From assembly GCA_932521035.1 (NCBI GenBank), contig OW051493.1:5394001-5458000 (forward strand): 64,000 nucleotides of DNA, in the 5' to 3' direction. Origin of the DNA: Oscheius dolichura. Its lineage: Eukaryota; Nematoda; Chromadorea; Rhabditida; Rhabditidae. Position 1 is the stretch's first letter. Each line of letters begins with the position of its first letter. The notes under the pieces are model-generated. The model saw only the letters and a program-made list of their open reading frames with translations, made no database searches and was not told the DNA's origin. Positions 26,753-39,243 of the stretch are shown here, in pieces. The translations under genes and the position numbers were made by a program.

Positions 26753-28367
26753 CGTCTAAAATGCTCAAAATTAGATACATGGGGTGCATTTGAGATCACA
26801 GTAAAACAGAACACGCAAAAGTGGAGGAGAAAGGAAAGAATTGAGCTAGTTTAGGCAAAAAAACGATGCCTTGCCTGTTTTTGAGTGGCGGAAATTCGAG
26901 GGATTCGAATTTCATCAGTTGAAGGCAACTTCTGCTTTTTTAGCAAACGAATTTTTACTTTTCCCTTTTGAAACTTGCTACGGTTTTCTCATCCAGTAGT
27001 ATTCAAAGAATCAGTGATGTTAGAGTAGTAGTCTTACAGCTAGCTGAGCTATGCTGTGAATACGTGCTCGATTCCACTTCCATTCGTTCCCTTTGGAAAT
27101 GTATATCCCAGTATTGAGCAAAATCCAATGTATATATTCATTTCGAAGTAGACCTTTTGAACTGGTAGAAGCTTTTTTTTAATTGTATCTTCTTTTCGCC
27201 CTATGTATAGTTCTTATTTCCATTTTGAATTTTCAGGTATCCGTTCGTTTCCGTCAGCCTTCCGCTGTCAGCATTGAATTTTTTGCAAACTCAGACGTAA
27301 GCTATCTCTTAGAATAACGTATTTTTATAAACCCAAAAATAATGGAAACTAAAAACAGAAGGGTGACGTATCCATGTTTACAAAGCCAATGCGTCGATTT
27401 TGTTGCCTCGCGTCGCTATGACGCAATTTCGAAAATGCCATGTTTTCGTTGTAATGTTATTCTTTCGTAAGTAGAATTTCACAAAACTATCCTAGCTGAT
27501 GGCCATGCATACCTTTTTAGCAGACTGTAAAAAAGAAATGAAATTTTCCCTTATCGTGATCATCGTTTTTGAATAGAGAATAGATTTTTCGCGCTTTTCC
27601 TGCATTACTAAATGAGACAATTAGAACCTGGATAGAAAGTGTTTCACTCATAAAATTATACAAAATATCGCTTTCACCGTAACTTTGAAAGTTGTCGGCC
27701 GATCACATTCGTGGATGCAATTTCTAGTTGCCCCGAAGCGGTTTTATCTATCACGCTGCGGAATCGACGTTATCGGTTCAAGTGGCTTGCAACCCACGTG
27801 CTGAGGTTCCATTTCTTTTAGTCTCGATCACAGCTGACTTGCGCCTACTGAGCAGCTCACGGGAAAGCAAAGTCAACACTCAAACACTAAACGTCTGCCG
27901 TTTGGCAGCTTCTGCTTCCAGCCGTTCAGGCAACCTTGCCTTTTTCATTCAGGAAAAAAAAATATTTTACTGAGTTTTTATATAGAAAAGTGATCAAATA
28001 ACAGAACAAGAGATTCTCCATATGCAGCGAACCCTTTTGCATGGAAAAACATGTTTTTTTTTTCATACAGTTACTATATAGTATATAGTACACCAGTTTT
28101 TGACAATTTTTTTTCAAAGTTTTTTTACTATAAACGAAAAGGGGAAAAAAATTTGTTTGACATGCTATTTTCACACGCAATCCACAGTTCTTGAGGTTGT
28201 TTTCTCCCCAACAAAGTACGTCAGATCACGCGGTGGATCTGATTCTTTGTTGCCGAACGCGGCTGTCCAAAGAATTTCCTTGTACACGTTTAGTTTACGT
28301 GATGTTTTACTTCTAAAAGAAATTACTGACCTGATACATGTTACATTAGCTTTTCAGGATTTGTACA
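26753..28367. other. 1.6-kb intergenic region between two divergent genes
   Basis: The 5' ends of ALG2 (minus) and adenylate kinase (plus) flank this AT-rich region. No coding frame, tRNA or clear repeat was recognised. A small palindrome (TACTATATAGTA) lies near 28,073-28,084. Confidence 0.5.
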
Positions 28368-29234
28368 ATGTTACGCGTATTACTATCTGGTGCGGCTGGT
28401 AGTGGAAAGGGTACAGTTGCCCGAATGCTTCAAAAGGAATTTGATGGATTCAGTTACTTTTCGGCCGGAGATCTAATCAGAGAACATATCAACAAAGGCA
28501 CAGGTATTTGGTTAACACTTTATGTGTCGAGGAATGGCTTTTTTAGATTTTGGTCAACGCGCAGCAGCTTTTCTTAATAAAGGTGAATTGATTCCTGATA
28601 ATCTCTTAAACGGATTGTTGTTGAAAGAAGTGGTACAAACAGGCCCTAAAGTAATTCTTGATGGTTAGTTCAAATGTTTTACCCACCGTATTCTGTTAGG
28701 ATATCCACGAACGATTCACCAGGTTAAAATGGTAGAAGATGTCGCTCCTATTAATCTTTGTGTGGAAATTTCGGTAAATTCCTCTTTATTTACATCTTTA
28801 CGAATAAAAAAAAAGGTTCCGAAAAAAGTGTTAATCGAGAGAATGGGCAAACAACTTGTTCACAAACCATCTGGGAGGGAGTATAACTTGGATTTTAACC
28901 CACCGAAAATCGAGGTATTTTTGCGCTATCATCATATTGTAATTATTTCAGGGGAAAGATGATATTACAGAAGAACCATTAGAACGTAGAGTAGATGATG
29001 CAGCAGAAGTTGTTAGAAGACGGTTGGAAGTTCACGAGAAAACGGAAAAGAAGGTTATGGATTATTATAAGTAAGAATTAAAGCACTACCGTTAACATTT
29101 CTTATTACAGAAAACAAGGAATTTGCTTGGAGGTTTCTGGAGAAAATTCTGAAGCTCTTTTCCAACAAATAAGTGAAGCAATGGTGGCAGCGCTCAATAA
29201 TGTTAATAACAAACGTGGCGGAGCTGCTGCCTAG
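28368..29234 (+). CDS. adenylate kinase 3 type (GTP:AMP phosphotransferase), mitochondrial
   Basis: The enzyme transfers phosphate from GTP or ATP to AMP in the mitochondrial matrix. Motifs in order: P-loop GAAGSGKGT (residues 8-16), AMP-binding [10 protein letters not shown] and LDGYPRT, the core Arg in [20 protein letters not shown], and the LID segment [34 protein letters not shown] is typical of the AK3/AK4 branch and lacks the four-Cys zinc site of some bacterial enzymes. About 215 residues, matching AK3. Six short introns. It ends NKRGGAA. The gene faces the cadherin gene tail to tail. Confidence 0.9.
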
Positions 29235-29548
29235 AATTGTAAATACTGGTTTATCTCAACTCCTCAGCGTCAATTCATTGCAATTGATCTGGTATGACCT
29301 ATCCCGTTACGAGTCCTTCTGGTCTTCTACCCGTGTAGCAACAAGTTCTTTCCTTTTTTCCACAACTTCATTTTTTTACCGCCTCCCAGTGTTTCTGATT
29401 CAAATTGCGCTTTATTTTGCACCAGTCCTGTTGCTCTAGTAGTCTTTGGGTATTGCTTGTGTCTACTATGAGATTTTAAATTTCTGTCGAATTAAACCGA
29501 TTTCAGTCAAGTTGTTTATGTTCACAGGAATTATTATATCTATACAGG

Positions 29549-32500
29549 TCACGTCTTCGCTTTGGTAACATCCTCTGGAACAACACTTAATTTCCTTTCC
29601 TGGCTCATATAGCCCATTTGGTCATCTTCTTCTCTGAATCGTTAGAAATATGAAGTTAAAATGGAGACTAACGAAGTCGGCATCCTTGGTGGAGAGGGAG
29701 GCGTCGGCCTTCTATATGGCCGTTCTAATGTACTCCGTATTATTCTGTGGTCTTCGTAGTTATGCTTTTCACGTCGATATCTGCAGGAATAAATAGGTAT
29801 TTTTGGACATCGTCTACCTCGCCCTGTAATGGCAAATCAACAAGGCCAGGGTGACCGTGGCTAGCAGAAGCAGAAGAAGGAACACAAAAATTACAAGGAA
29901 AATAGGAGAGGAGAAGTTGAATCCGTCTTGAACAAACGTTGGTAGCTAAGTCCATTTAAATGCCTGATTATGGACCCATTACCTGTGATCTGGTTACCGT
30001 CAGCTCGTCGTTTATCCTTTTTCGTGGGGTTTTCAGTATGGCCATAACTTTTTCAGAAGAGGCGATCTCATACGTCTTGCCCACTAGAACCTATAAAATG
30101 GTGGCTATTCCGGATAGAAGATCACCAACCATTCGAAGGTCCGTTATTTTATTCAGGACAACCCCCTCGTCCACATGGTAGCCGACATCCTTGACCAGTA
30201 CTCGTAGCCCCGTCGCGTCAGAAATCGATCGAAAGATGAAAATGGAGAGAAGGGGAAGATTCCTTACTGAGTCACATTCTGCACGTCGGAAAGATCTACT
30301 TCTTCTGGACTTTTGTGGATGGCCGAGACGACGATGTCGCTGTCGTCGTGAACGATGATCCGGACGGAGACGAGGTTCTTCTTGGCCGACGGCTGAAGGC
30401 CATCCGCGGCTTGAATCCGGAGATGGAAGACACCTCCGATGAACTCACTAAAATGGAGGAGACCCTAATATTGGGGCGATGGCCATACTTGACTGGCTCA
30501 ACCAGGACAACCTGCCCGGTATTCTGGTCGACGGAAAAGAATCCTCTCATGGGCCGGGTGCTGCTGCGGTATTCGAAGTGGCTGTCTGCCACCGAGTAGT
30601 AGACGCGGGGAGGAGACCCTGTGAGACTCGTCATTAGCCGATATAAAATAGAAGATACCATTTTCTGAGAGGTCGGGGTCCACGGCGTGTACCTTGAGGA
30701 CCTTCCGGCCGGGCAGGGCCGCCTTCTCCAGGAGGGCCTCGTAGTGTCCTCGGTTGAAAACAGGCCCGTTGTCGTTTCTGAATCCACTCTATTTCCCCCG
30801 GGAGGAGGGGACCTACACGTCCCGGACGACAACCCTCACAACCATCCAGATGTCGATGTCGTCCTCTGTGCTGTTCGGAGAGTTCGATGCACCCACTTCG
30901 AACCTGAACCCGATCATCCGGCCGGCACCCCGTCGCCCTACTCGTATCGGTCCTCCGTCTCCCTGTCCAACTTCCTGGCCAGTCTCACTTCCCCGGTCTC
31001 CTTGTTCAGCTCGAACTCGTCGCCATCCTGTTCCAGGAGGTAGTACACCCTCTGAGAGGGGTCGGGGTCCACAGCTGTCGCCTGTGTAATCATGAAACCA
31101 GCAGGTGCCGTTTCCATAATCTGGAAAAAAACGGTTGGAGCCCCCTCGTGAGTGACCTCGATTGAGACGGAAGTCTGCTGGAATGTGATCGGGTGATCGT
31201 CTCTATCATTCACGACCAACATGGCCCCGTGCTCCGCCGTCTGCCTCTGTCCGGCCTTCAATCCCAGTATCACCTAAAGGAGGAGAATGTAGCTCTCAAC
31301 TGGCCAGTACCGCATAGCTGGGTGTCTCCTCGAAGTCGAACGTCTTCTTGCTCGTCATCTCTCCCGTCCGAGGATCAAGCCTAGCAAAACTCGTCTCCTG
31401 AATCCCTTCCTAATATAAAAGGTATTTCCCAACCTGAGTTTGGCTCTCTCCGTCCCAGAAAAAGTAGGACAGGCCACACTTTGGATCCAGCGGCCTGGCT
31501 AAAACTTTACCTATGGTTGATGCAGGAGGGATATTCTGAAAATGGATAGAAGTCTGAAGAACAGTGACAGTCGAACCTCGTCAATGTGGAATAGGTCATT
31601 TTCGCCTTTGACAAACTCGGGGACACAGTCGAACGCGGACAGGATGGTCATCTCCAAGTCGGCCGTAGTCTTCCGTCTCCCATCCGTTGCCACGAGGCGG
31701 AATGTCCTCGTCGTAGGCTCGAGGCCGTCCAGTTCCTCTCTCGTGGTTATCCGGCCCTCGTTGTCGACGGCCAACAACTGCTCAGCCCCTTCTTCGGCTT
31801 GTATACTGTACTTCACCGGAAGATCTCCCTTGGCCACCTGGAATTTCCCCCAAATTAGCGAGAGACAGACACCCACCACTGCGACATCCCCCACGTAGCC
31901 GTCGATGGGAATGTTTTGCATAATGTTGAAGTGGAAGATGTCCTCTGCAAAGCGGAGTTCCCTGGTCGCGTCTGTGTCGACGGTCACATTGATCTAGACC
32001 AATGGTGGGAGACAAACAAGACGTTTTACTGTGGTCTCAGAGTAGCCGTCCTCTCCCAAGGCTCGGGCAGTCAGGACGTAGTTCTTCTGCCCCCCGTACA
32101 ATTTGTCCGTTGTCACCACGACTCCCTGCAACCATACTCACTTTGAATGGAAAAACAACTAGGCGCCGACAAAAGAAATAGGGTGCCTCTTACCTGGGTG
32201 TCTATTGAGAAGGGGCCACTTCCTTCTAGAGGAGCAAATCTGACGGGGACGCCGTTGACCACAGTTATGTTGGCCACCACAGCTCCTGGCACTTTATATG
32301 TATTGTTCCCAGGGCGCTTACCGATTTCTGCCGTTGCTGGCAATTCCACATTGATATTAGGTTGCAATAGTTTCGGCACTTTGCCCAATACATCGACTAT
32401 TTCAATTGTGACATTTTTGGAGGTCTTCTGGGAGAGGGATCGGGCCGTAATGGCTAGGATTTCCTTGGAGAGAGTAGGGCGAAGAAGGCGGTTCGTGGAG

Positions 32501-35360
32501 ATGATACCCGTCAGCTCGTCCACGTTGAAATTGTCCGACTCATTCTCCAGAGAGAAAGAGACGTTCGAGGTGGGGAAGGTCCGGATCTGGTAGACGAGAG
32601 ACCCCTCGGGGAGGTTGGACGGGACCAAGAGAGAAGACGGCACCTGAACATCGGTCCTCCCAAGCAGTAAGAGACACTCACCTCGAGGATGTCCAGGGGC
32701 AGCTCGATCTTTTTTGTCGGCCTTTTGCGTACGATCAGGGCCTCCACATGACCTAAACAGAAAGATATCAAGCCAAGAGGAGTGTTGTACTGTATAGAGG
32801 AGGCTCCAGGGGATGAGCCGTGTCCTTCGCCTCCACCGCCACCTCGAGGGACAGCCATTCGTTGTCTCCTATTTCACTCTACAACCTGCCTCAAGCGGGA
32901 CTGGATCTCATACCTTCAGCCGGAGCTCTGTCTTCTGTTCAGCCGTGACCAGTTCGACCACTCCCCTCGGAACATCGACAATGTTCCCGTCAAAGTTTCG
33001 AGCCGTCACCTTTGCTATCGAAGTCTCTACCTGGCTATCCTCGTCCGTGTCCGATACCTCGACTTGGCTCAGAACGACTCCTGGAGCCCCTTCTAGAATT
33101 TCATTACTATGGGCATACGGTGTAGGTTTACCGGCCGATAAAGCAATAGAAACGTTTTCTGGTGAGAGGAGCTCGATCGCATGGGAGCCGATCCCTTTGA
33201 CGAGAATATCCACTTTGGCTATAGCCGCGTCGGGGAATTGCGCTGTCTGAGCAAGTACCTGAAGGAGGAGACTGAAAGGAGCAGGATCAGACCCACGAGA
33301 AGAAGGAATCTCTCGTCCTCTTTTGGGTACTTTCCAACATAGAATACATTCCCGTCCACCACTTGAAAGAGATCTTGGGGACCTTCCGAGAGACTGAAAT
33401 ATTTCCATGGGAATAATAGGGGCACACGTACCTGTAGGAGACGTTGTTCCAGCCACCCCTGATCGTCAGGTTTCCGTCGGCCATCGACTGTCCGGCCAGG
33501 ACAGTTAGCCGGTACTCTTCCTGTAACAGAGTGTTTCCCTCTCCTTCCATCCTCACCTTCTCAAACCCGAATCCCCTCGGCTCTCTCTTGGGTAGCACCT
33601 TGATCCGGACGGTCGTCTTCACCCTCTGCTCTCCCTCCATCGCCGTCGCATTCAATGCCAGGGATGTGCCAACCGTGTCGCTGAAGACGAACTCCGGATG
33701 CTAAAGATTGACTTGACTAATCTGGGTGGTAATCCCCTCGCGGCCATTGAGCCCCCGTACCCTGCCCAAAGATGTTCTTCATTTCGAGCTACTCGGTCGT
33801 CTTTTCGGAGATACTGTTCGTATTCATCCCCTTCGTCTACGCCCTCCGCTATTCCCGCTTCTGGCCCACCGTCTCCGCCGCCCTCCACTTGGCTGTCTTC
33901 TGGACCACCAAGAGGTCCTACCCCGTCCGCCGGGGAATAACCGTCACACACGTCAAACAGCAGTGGGTACCGGAGAAGGCGGCCTCGTCGATGGCCACCG
34001 ACAGCTATGTAGAGGAGAAGCAGCTCGAGCCGGACCTCTACGACTCCACCCTCAACAACACGTGCATCAACGGGGACCTCATGCCGAGGATGAGCTTCGT
34101 CGAGAAGGTGGCCGTCAACTAGTGACAAATAAATATGTAGCTATGGTCATCCTCTTCCTTTCCCCCTCCTCCTACCTGGACAGTAAGCATCCCAGTCTTT
34201 GGGTGGACGGAGAACAGCCCGGAAGGGTCGTCCAGACTGTACGTTGCTCGTCCCCCTACAGTTTCTCTTTATTCCATTGAAACGGCAACCCACCTGTAGC
34301 CTTCAATTTCACGACTTTCTTGAACTCTACCGCTCTTTCCTCAATTTCCGCCTCGTAGGAATTCTCGAATCGCAGTCTGTGTGGATTCTGAAAAGAGAAT
34401 GGAACCGCTTGGCTCAATGGAAATACCTCGACCAGGAAGTTGAGAACCGTGGAGGGCTGTCCCGATCCGACATACGTTAGAAGAAGAGAGAAATGCTTGG
34501 GAATGTGGATGTCACATTCCTGGCATGGAATGGTCGAGATGGCCACGACTCCTCTCTCGGTGTAGGCAGAGAAGTAGGAGCTGAGGGGACCGACGAGGGA
34601 GAACCTCGCCCAGGAAGGGACAACGCCACTCATCTGGGAGGCCATAGGGAGTGTGTCTCCTTCTTTGCTTACTTTGATCAGGGCAATCTCCTTTTCGAGT
34701 AGAGGCGTTACCAGCTTAATGTCATAATCGTCTTTCTCGAAATGGAGGGACGTGTTCTCGTGGCCATTATCCAGGATAAAGCGTAGAGGAATCTCTTGCA
34801 GCTCCCCGGAATAGACTCCCAGCAGTTGTATCTGTTGCGAAGGGATAAACTGCCTCGCCCTGTCCCTACCGTGTAATTCTCCAGAAGACTGTCCTTGTCT
34901 TTCAGAAACAGTCGGAATACCCCATTCGGGTTGACGACCCCCGGAGCCACGGAGAGGGCGTCGGATGCCGGGGACAGGGAGACGGCCACTTGTTCGTCTG
35001 TCTATAATGTTCGCCTGTTGTTCAATTCGGCCGCCGGCGTGTTATCTGCTCGACCTTCGCCGAAAAAACTGATTCGAACGTCCTTTTCAAATTATTGCGG
35101 AGTGTGTAAATGGGTCAAAACAGAGGCGGCTTACGTCTTTGAATACTCGGAGAGCACTGTCTCCCACGAGTTCGTCACCGAGTTGGAGGTTGTGTGGCAC
35201 GAATCTCTCCAGAGGAGACCCGTCCATCCATTCTGTACCGAGGACGGTTAGTGGAAAATAAGAGGGGATCGTCACCTTTTGTAGCTATGGTAGGGCTCAA
35301 CAGTAAGAAGAAAAAAAGAAAATAACAATTAGGTAATAGAAGCCATTGACAGGGGGACAT
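29549..35360 (-). CDS. single-pass cadherin-repeat transmembrane protein
   Basis: A minus-strand gene of many short exons, about 1,500 residues. It starts with a signal peptide (MSPCQWLLLPNCYFLFFFLL). A long ectodomain of cadherin-like repeats follows. Typical pieces are ATAVDPDPSQRVYYLLEQDG, FELNKETGEVRLARKLDRE, RGFFSVDQNTGQVVLVEP and YSLDDPSGLFSVHPKTG, with D-x-D and A-x-D-type calcium ligands variably kept. One transmembrane helix (IFLVIFVFLLLLLLATVTLA) precedes a cytoplasmic tail of about 60 residues ending VVPEDVTKAKT. The tail has no catenin-binding motif that I can see, so it is not classical (HMR-1) cadherin. It is better compared with nematode non-classical CDH proteins. An intron at about 33,703-34,175 hosts an opposite-strand gene. 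Confidence 0.85.
33772..34122 (+). CDS. small membrane protein or gene fragment nested in a cadherin intron
   Basis: A single open frame of 116 codons on the strand opposite to the host gene, lying wholly inside one cadherin intron. It encodes a hydrophobic N-terminal half (SSYSVVFSEILFVFIPFVYA, then WPTVSAALHLAVFW) and a polar acidic tail ending MSFVEKVAVN. Codon use is strongly GC-biased, like real genes here. A poly(A) signal AATAAA starts 6 nt after the stop. A splice-acceptor-like cccaaag precedes the ATG, so it could be the last exon of something whose upstream part is gone, or a 5'-truncated retrocopy. The family is not recognised. The opposite frame is also open but has no cadherin character. 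Confidence 0.55.
   Translation: MFFISSYSVVFSEILFVFIPFVYALRYSRFWPTVSAALHLAVFWTTKRSYPVRRGITVTHVKQQWVPEKAASSMATDSYVEEKQLEPDLYDSTLNNTCINGDLMPRMSFVEKVAVN
34128..34133 (+). terminator. poly(A) signal of the nested gene
   Basis: AATAAA begins 6 nt after the TAG stop of the nested open frame. It lies inside the cadherin intron and on the opposite strand. Confidence 0.5.
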
Positions 35361-35472
35361 GGCCGAGTCGCCTGGCCGACGACTGAAGTGGGTCAGAGCG
35401 GGTGGGCGAAGAACAGCTTACACCCTAGCGATGTTCAGCTGATAGCGGGAATTTTGGAAGAGAGAAAGATAT

Positions 35473-35478
35473 GTTTAT
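35473..35478 (-). terminator. poly(A) signal of the Ser/Pro-tail membrane protein gene
   Basis: AATAAA on the minus strand starts 9 nt past the TGA stop at 35,488-35,490. It is 113 nt before the start codon of the cadherin gene, which lies in the same orientation. Confidence 0.6.
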
Positions 35479-35487
35479 TGCCCGTTG

Positions 35488-37310
35488 TCACAAGTGCTGT
35501 CTCATCAGTTCGAACTGTTGCGAGATGCTCCGCGGTATCACGCCCTCGTCCCTGATCAGACGGACGCTCTCCTCGTGCACCTCGGACTCCTCCTCTATCC
35601 TATATGAAATGACTAGGAAACAGAGAACAGGGAGGATACCTGTGGAGGATGTACTTGCTCTGGGCATCGCTCTCGCTGTAAGCTATCAAGTCGCCGATTT
35701 GGGAGCCGTTGGCCGAGGAGATTACATCGCTGTTGATGTAGAAACTGTCGCTGACAGATCCTGTTGTGTCCACCGGGGAGCCCGTCCCTATGGACGAGTG
35801 GCCACTGAGTACGCGATGAGGGACGACAGGGGACAGGCTCACCTGCCATTACTGGGACTCCTTTGGATTGAACTCCGTCGCGGGACCAATGTCTGTGGCC
35901 TGGGGACTTCGGGGGCACTGTACTGGGGGACGGGGATCTGAAAGGAGCAGACGTTAGCCAGAGCAGCAACCGAGGGGCTGGACGGGTCAAAACATTTGAA
36001 CGAAAGCGGACCAAAGTAGGAATAAGCGGTCTTACCATCCTCACAGAGTGAGTGAGAGTATGTGAAGAGAGCTAAAAGGAGATTTCAGTCAGAGGGGGAC
36101 AGCGGGAAAGAAGGAACAAACTTGGAATTCGGGCGGCAGCTGAGGGAGCATGAGGTTGTAGGCCGAGGTGGAGATGTAGTACTGTCGAGGACGGTGCTGG
36201 TCGTGGACCGAGGTCGATGTCTAAAACTATTCAACATTTCCCATAAATACCACCGATAAGGTTTCTAGTGATGGGCCAATGCCTAAAATGTACCCTGTCA
36301 ATGGATACCAAGTCTTCTAGTGGTTCGCAAGAGCAGTCCTCGTCGTCCTCGGGAATGGTGGCGCAGCTCTTGCTCGTCCCCGCCTCAAGCGACGTCACCC
36401 GGCTGTCCGGAGTCCCCAGGAGCGGCACCGCAGGTCGATCTAAAATGTCTCATTGTCTCGCTATTGGAACGGCCATATTGGAGCTAGGCCGCTCCCCCAG
36501 GACCACCGTGTGTCACACAAGATCGCTATCGCGAGACGTGTAATCTAGAGGATTTCTTCAAGGTCCCCCAACTTCGAAAAGGCCTTACATCTTGTTGGGA
36601 GAAGTGGGACGAGGACTGTCCGTCCCTGTTGGGGTCTCCTCGGTGGGGGAGGACTCGTGTCCGGCTCTCGTCTCCAGTTGATCATGGGGGAATTTGAGGA
36701 GTCGTCGTTCAACTGAAGGAATTGTTGGAAAGGGGGAAGGCCTACCGGAGGTGGAAGGGAAATGGAGGAGCCGGGGGTGACCAGGGGCGTCAGCTGGTCA
36801 AACTCCTCGAGCCGGGCCAGCATCAGTCCAAATAGCCCCTTCTGAAGGGGAATTCATTTCGAAAGAGAGGGAGGCTCACCTTATACGGATCCCTTTTGAG
36901 GTAGGGACTGCTCGGAGCTTTTGTCGCAGTCGGTTTCCTTCGGCTACAGCAGAACATCAGGGGGTAACAGAGCTGGAATGGACTGTTTTCCCATATGGAG
37001 ATGTGTTTTATAATGTTTTTAGGGCAAAACTCCCCGAGGAGAATAGCTCAAAAAGAAGAAAAAAATGGGGAAATCGATGTCTCAGTCTTGAAATGAGACG
37101 TGAATATGAGGGGGGCAGGGTGGCCACACGGTCTCGGGGGAGCCGACGCCACCAAAAACATTGGCAACTTTTACGGTGACTGACCAGCGCGAGGAGGAGG
37201 GCGACCAGGAGGAGGAGGCAGACGGCCGCCGTCTCCGTGGCTATCTGGAAACCCGAGAAGCCGAGGTGGCGGAGGTCCATGGGAGAGCGCTTCTCACGTT
37301 GACGTCATCC
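35488..37310 (-). CDS. single-pass membrane protein with a long Ser/Pro-rich cytoplasmic tail
   Basis: One hydrophobic helix (AAVCLLLLVALLLAL) is followed by CYPLMFCCSRRK, a palmitoylation-like Cys pair and basic stop-transfer. A tail of about 380 residues then has several Ser/Pro-rich and acidic patches (TIPEDDEDCSCEPLEDL, NLMLPQLPPEFQ, VDTTGSVSDSFYINSDV), ending ISQQFELMRQHL. The start is uncertain. ATG at 37,280 gives MDLRHLGFSGFQIATE, but splicing the same stretch as an intron joins an upstream exon (DDVN, to 37,309) directly to IATETAAV, which would imply further 5' exons and an ectodomain that I cannot find. The exon near 36,000 has an uncertain donor. The tail's length resembles that of adhesion receptors. 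It sits head-to-tail with the cadherin gene, 127 nt upstream of it. The family is not recognised. Confidence 0.6.
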
Positions 37311-38331
37311 TGAAACCAGTTGGTAGAGGGGGTAACCAGCGGGAGGAGGGGCGTTCAACCTCAGACGGAACAGGGCTATCCCCAGCGGGGTTCATACATT
37401 CTCGATCAAATGGACTATTCCTCTCCTCGGCTGGTCATTTCCCTCAAAAGTTATGGCTTGGTCTTTGTGTCTCCGGGAGGCGGCAAACATTAATCCCCGA
37501 CTATTCCCCCGAAGAGCCAAATGAGCTCGAATGTCTTAAGTGGCTAAACACGGCAACGTCTTTCCTCATTGACTCGGAAAATTGACACGAAATCCTCCAA
37601 TTTGGGAGCCGTTGATTGGGCCCGCCGTCTTTGGCCTGATAACCTCGTTGTGGCCGAGGACGACGGTTTAGAAGAATTTTTATCTTATGAAAGGAAAAGA
37701 CTATGAGGAAAAAAGGAGTGGACTGGTCAGCGTTAGGGGGACCTGACCGGACAAGGGAATTTCCTGAAGAAGGCCGCCGTAACAAGGTTGAATAGGCGTC
37801 AATTGAGGGAGGGTCCGGGCCGAGATTAAGACAAACGAACGCCGTCCCCGCAAGCCTCGTCTGATTAGATCGCCCCTGACAAAGCACAATTACACCGAGG
37901 TTTCCATTTATTCTCAACCTAGATATCTCGTAGAAATGAATTGATTTCAGCCAGAGAGATAAGCCGAGCAACAATGTATATTACCTCCTCCAGGAGGGTA
38001 GTTTCAGTACGGAAGTTTTCCAAGGAGGACAGTAACGCTCGATAGTTTCTTCAAATCTCCTCCTTTTCGAGGAGGCAGAAACGTGACCAGGCCAAGAATC
38101 ATCCCGTCCTCCGCCGAATATGCAACATCTTTAACTCATGGGGAACAAAGTTATAAGCTTGCGTTTGCCCCCCTGATTACATTCACATCCACCCCCCTTG
38201 TATCCCCTTGTCTCCCCCTTGGTACTAGCCGTGTCTGTTTAGCCCGTATCCCTGCAGTTGTTTCGATGTGCTTTCCCAGAGATATGCAGAACATATAAAT
38301 ATCTTTTCGCCACAGTTGCTGTTCTTCAGCC
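37311..38331. other. intergenic region between divergent genes
   Basis: About 1 kb with no convincing gene. It may hold missing 5' exons of the minus-strand membrane protein. The plus-strand TATA element of the next gene lies near its right end. Confidence 0.4.
38294..38299 (+). promoter_or_regulatory. TATA box of the secreted Cys-rich protein gene
   Basis: TATAAA lies 38 nt before the ATG, so the 5' untranslated region would be only about 10 nt. Confidence 0.5.
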
Positions 38332-39243
38332 ATGCTCGTTCTCCTTTTCCTGGCAGTTATCCCCTATACTTGGGGCTGTGCCCCCATTACATCCACCTAT
38401 CCAAGTAAGGCCGTTTCCTCTCGTAATGTCAGAGATTTCTAAAAAATGTCTTCCCGAAAAGTGTCCCCTGGGAGCCCCTGTTATATCATATACCATCTTA
38501 CCTTTATAAACACTTCAGGAGAGATGCGAATGTTCGTGGGGAATATCGACCCCAATACTCGTGTCGTCATCGCTCACAAGGACTGGCATCGCCAGAACAT
38601 CTTCGACAACCTTTCCATGAGACTGAAAGAAGCCGTGAGCAGAGTCATATATTATGTCTACAACGGAGTTTAGCTGGCGATTGTCGTCAGTACCCACGCT
38701 AGCATGTTCAATAATCTTGGTGTTACCACTGAACAGGCCATGGAACACACCTTCATCGACATAGAGTACCGTTGTCTTTCCTTTCCCACCAAATCCCTTC
38801 AGAAGCATCGACAACATGATAACCTGCCAATACGGCTTCACCACGACCCACAGCCCGTTCAAGTGCCCCGGAGCCAGTCAGTTTAGCCTCTGGTGGTGTC
38901 TAATCCGAATCTCAGACAGCGTCGAGAATTCATGCTGCGTGTCGCCCCCTTCCCTAACCAACTATATCATCGGACTCTGTGAGTTCGAAGAGTGCACTGA
39001 CCAGACTTTCTTCCACCCGACTGCCAGAGTCCGGATCAATTTCGTCTTCCGTGTAAAAAGCCTTCTTTTCTACTAAAAAAACTATTACAGGGTGAAAATA
39101 TCAATGCTGCCTACTTTATATCGCCTCAGTACTCACTGGAGAAAATAGGAGAAGCCCAATTCTTCCGCGAGTTCAAGGCGGCGATCCTCTCAAAGGGATG
39201 GGGAGGGCCCGGTTTCAGCGATATCACCATTGGCAAGGCATGA
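38332..39243 (+). CDS. secreted cysteine-containing protein of unknown family
   Basis: A signal peptide (MLVLLFLAVIPYTWG) is followed by CAPITSTYP. Five exons join in phase through introns of 115, 39, 37 and about 40 nt. The mature part has REMRMFVGNIDPNTRVVIAH, then LAIVVSTHASMFNNLGVTTE, then a Cys-rich portion (MITCQYGF, FKCPGASQ, SCCVSPPS, LCEFEECTDQTFF), and ends GPGFSDITIGKA. About 215 residues, with no transmembrane helix. Disulfide-rich secretion is inferred. The family is not recognised. An in-frame TAG near 38,671 falls inside the 39-nt intron, so it does not break the gene. Confidence 0.7.

Noticed and set aside
33652-34128. 158-codon minus-strand frame opposite the nested gene
   Set aside because: It lies inside a cadherin intron, lacks cadherin character and mirrors the codon bias of the plus-strand frame.
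38640-38675. In-frame stop suggesting that the secreted Cys-rich gene is a pseudogene
   Set aside because: The stop lies in a 39-nt intron with good borders, and all later exons keep phase.
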